A DNA stretch of 53,423 nucleotides, from assembly GCF_934754925.1 (NCBI RefSeq), contig NZ_CAKVJA010000018.1:1-53423 (forward strand). The letters run 5' to 3'. The DNA comes from an uncultured Clostridium sp. (GTDB taxonomy: Bacteria > Bacillota > Clostridia > Clostridiales > Clostridiaceae). Under the pieces are notes generated by a model. That model was not told the DNA's origin, did no database searches, and saw only the letters and a list, made by a program, of their open reading frames with translations. The translations under genes and the position numbers were made by a program. This document shows positions 52,792 through 53,423 of the stretch, in pieces. Position 1 is the stretch's first letter, and each line of letters begins with the position of its first letter.

Positions 52792-53423
52792 CTATTTCAT
52801 TGGAACAACAACTGTAGAATTTTTAAAATCGTAAAACATTAACCAACAACCATCCTTATCCTTGCCATTTAAGTTAACCCATGTAACAAAGCCAGTTCTT
52901 CCATCATAAGGTTGTTCATCCTTATCCTTTTTTCCTGGAATTGCATAAATTATATGTTTTAGATTTCCTTGCGAATCGCATTTATAGCCAAGCATAAAAT
53001 ATCCATATTTCTTTATATAAGGATAGTAATTTAACATTGGATAATAAGCTAATGTATACTTATTATAGTTAGACATATTGCACATTTCATGTAAATCATG
53101 TACAGGTATTTTGTACCACTTAGTATATTTTAACTCATTTATACTATCATAATCCCTATCGAATCCCTCTACGATTGATTCAAAATATTCTCCTATACTA
53201 CCTCTTATCTTATTACTAACAGGATCAAATTCCTTATTAGCTTCTATTTCATCTTCGTAATCTTCAAATTTACCTCGTAAATTTTCTCTTTGGAAATACC
53301 TTTCTTTAGCTTCTTTAAGGTTTTCAACTTCTTGCTCTGATTCTGATTCTACTTCAATTACTTTTTTAGAATCTTCATCATCTCTTTTAGTATTTTCTAT
53401 AATTGGCTCATCAATAACTTGCG
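52792..53423 (-). CDS. C-terminal part of an unknown protein, cut by the window edge
   Basis: The frame is open without stop from the stop codon at 52792 to the end of the window, giving 209 residues and no start codon inside that is convincing. An in-frame ATG at 53085 has no ribosome binding site. The visible part begins with an acidic, low-complexity stretch (about 1-80, rich in Glu, Asp and Lys). It is followed by a compact domain rich in Tyr and Trp: KYTKWYKIPVHDLHEMCNM, YYPYIKKYGYFMLGY and CWLMFYDFKNSTVVVPMK. I recall similar C-terminal ends in clostridial proteins of unknown function. No function is assigned. Confidence 0.8.
   Translation of the reverse strand, partial: QVIDEPIIENTKRDDEDSKKVIEVESESEQEVENLKEAKERYFQRENLRGKFEDYEDEIEANKEFDPVSNKIRGSIGEYFESIVEGFDRDYDSINELKYTKWYKIPVHDLHEMCNMSNYNKYTLAYYPMLNYYPYIKKYGYFMLGYKCDSQGNLKHIIYAIPGKKDKDEQPYDGRTGFVTWVNLNGKDKDGCWLMFYDFKNSTVVVPMK

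Overview
The window is a very AT-rich segment of a Firmicutes chromosome, almost certainly from Clostridium sensu stricto. Evidence: the endospore genes (spoIIE, yabP, yabQ, spoVB, spoVT, spoVG and an alpha/beta-type SASP), the strictly anaerobic class III ribonucleotide reductase (nrdD/nrdG), a small clostridial ferredoxin, formate-tetrahydrofolate ligase, and a gene order matching the Bacillus subtilis mfd-to-ftsH block. A choloylglycine-hydrolase-family gene would suit a gut isolate, but that is inference. I do not name a species. I see no insertion sequence, prophage, CRISPR array or rRNA gene.

Layout. 1-178: two identical tRNA-Asn genes. 338-12651 (minus): lysS-greA, dusB-coaX, fhs, ftsH, hpt-tilS, spoIIE. 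12981-13336: tRNA cluster Leu-Met-fMet-Leu. 13606-26521 (minus): S1-domain protein, divIC/ftsB-like, yabQ, yabP, rqcP, hup, mazG/yabN, spoVB, spoVT, prsA, mfd, pth, and an HtrA-like membrane protein whose three catalytic residues are all replaced. 26625-32655 (minus): a two-component system, prs, glmU, spoVG, purR. 33081-35301 (plus): murC, punA. 35378-39879: a choloylglycine-hydrolase-family enzyme, an M24 peptidase, a phosphodiesterase, two very long imperfect palindromes, and a tandem cytochrome b5-fold protein. 39926-41740: T-box-controlled asnS. 41741-42218: a candidate small RNA and a SASP gene. 42345-48777 (minus): nrdD and nrdG with a Re-citrate/homocitrate-synthase-type gene and an aconitase-family hydratase lodged between them. 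48800-51429: NrdR boxes, a twin-palindrome operator, degV-padR, a small unknown protein, and a TPP riboswitch with thiT. 51537 to the end (minus): ferredoxin, a lipoprotein, and the 3' part of an unknown gene cut by the window edge.

How the genes fit together. Most of the window is core information processing (tRNA charging and modification, Mfd, GreA, RqcP, Pth), nucleotide and wall-precursor synthesis (prs, glmU, purR, murC, punA, hpt) and sporulation. Control elements read directly from the DNA include an Asn T-box (specifier AAC), a TPP riboswitch with a likely Shine-Dalgarno-sequestering platform, tandem NrdR boxes, a spoIIE promoter with a 21-bp -35/-10 spacer of the Spo0A-dependent kind, a sigma-H-like spoVG promoter, and a hairpin-bearing leader before the citrate-synthase-type gene.

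The least explained parts are: the two roughly 230 and 280 bp palindromes at 38492-39164; a probable small RNA with a C-rich single-stranded stretch at 41858-41924; the triad-less HtrA next to a sensor kinase; the metabolic pair inserted between nrdD and nrdG with its own structured leader; and the paired TTATCA-N4-TGATAA palindromes over the degV-padR promoter. Several gene starts were moved to internal ATG or GTG codons with better ribosome binding sites; the reason is given in each entry.
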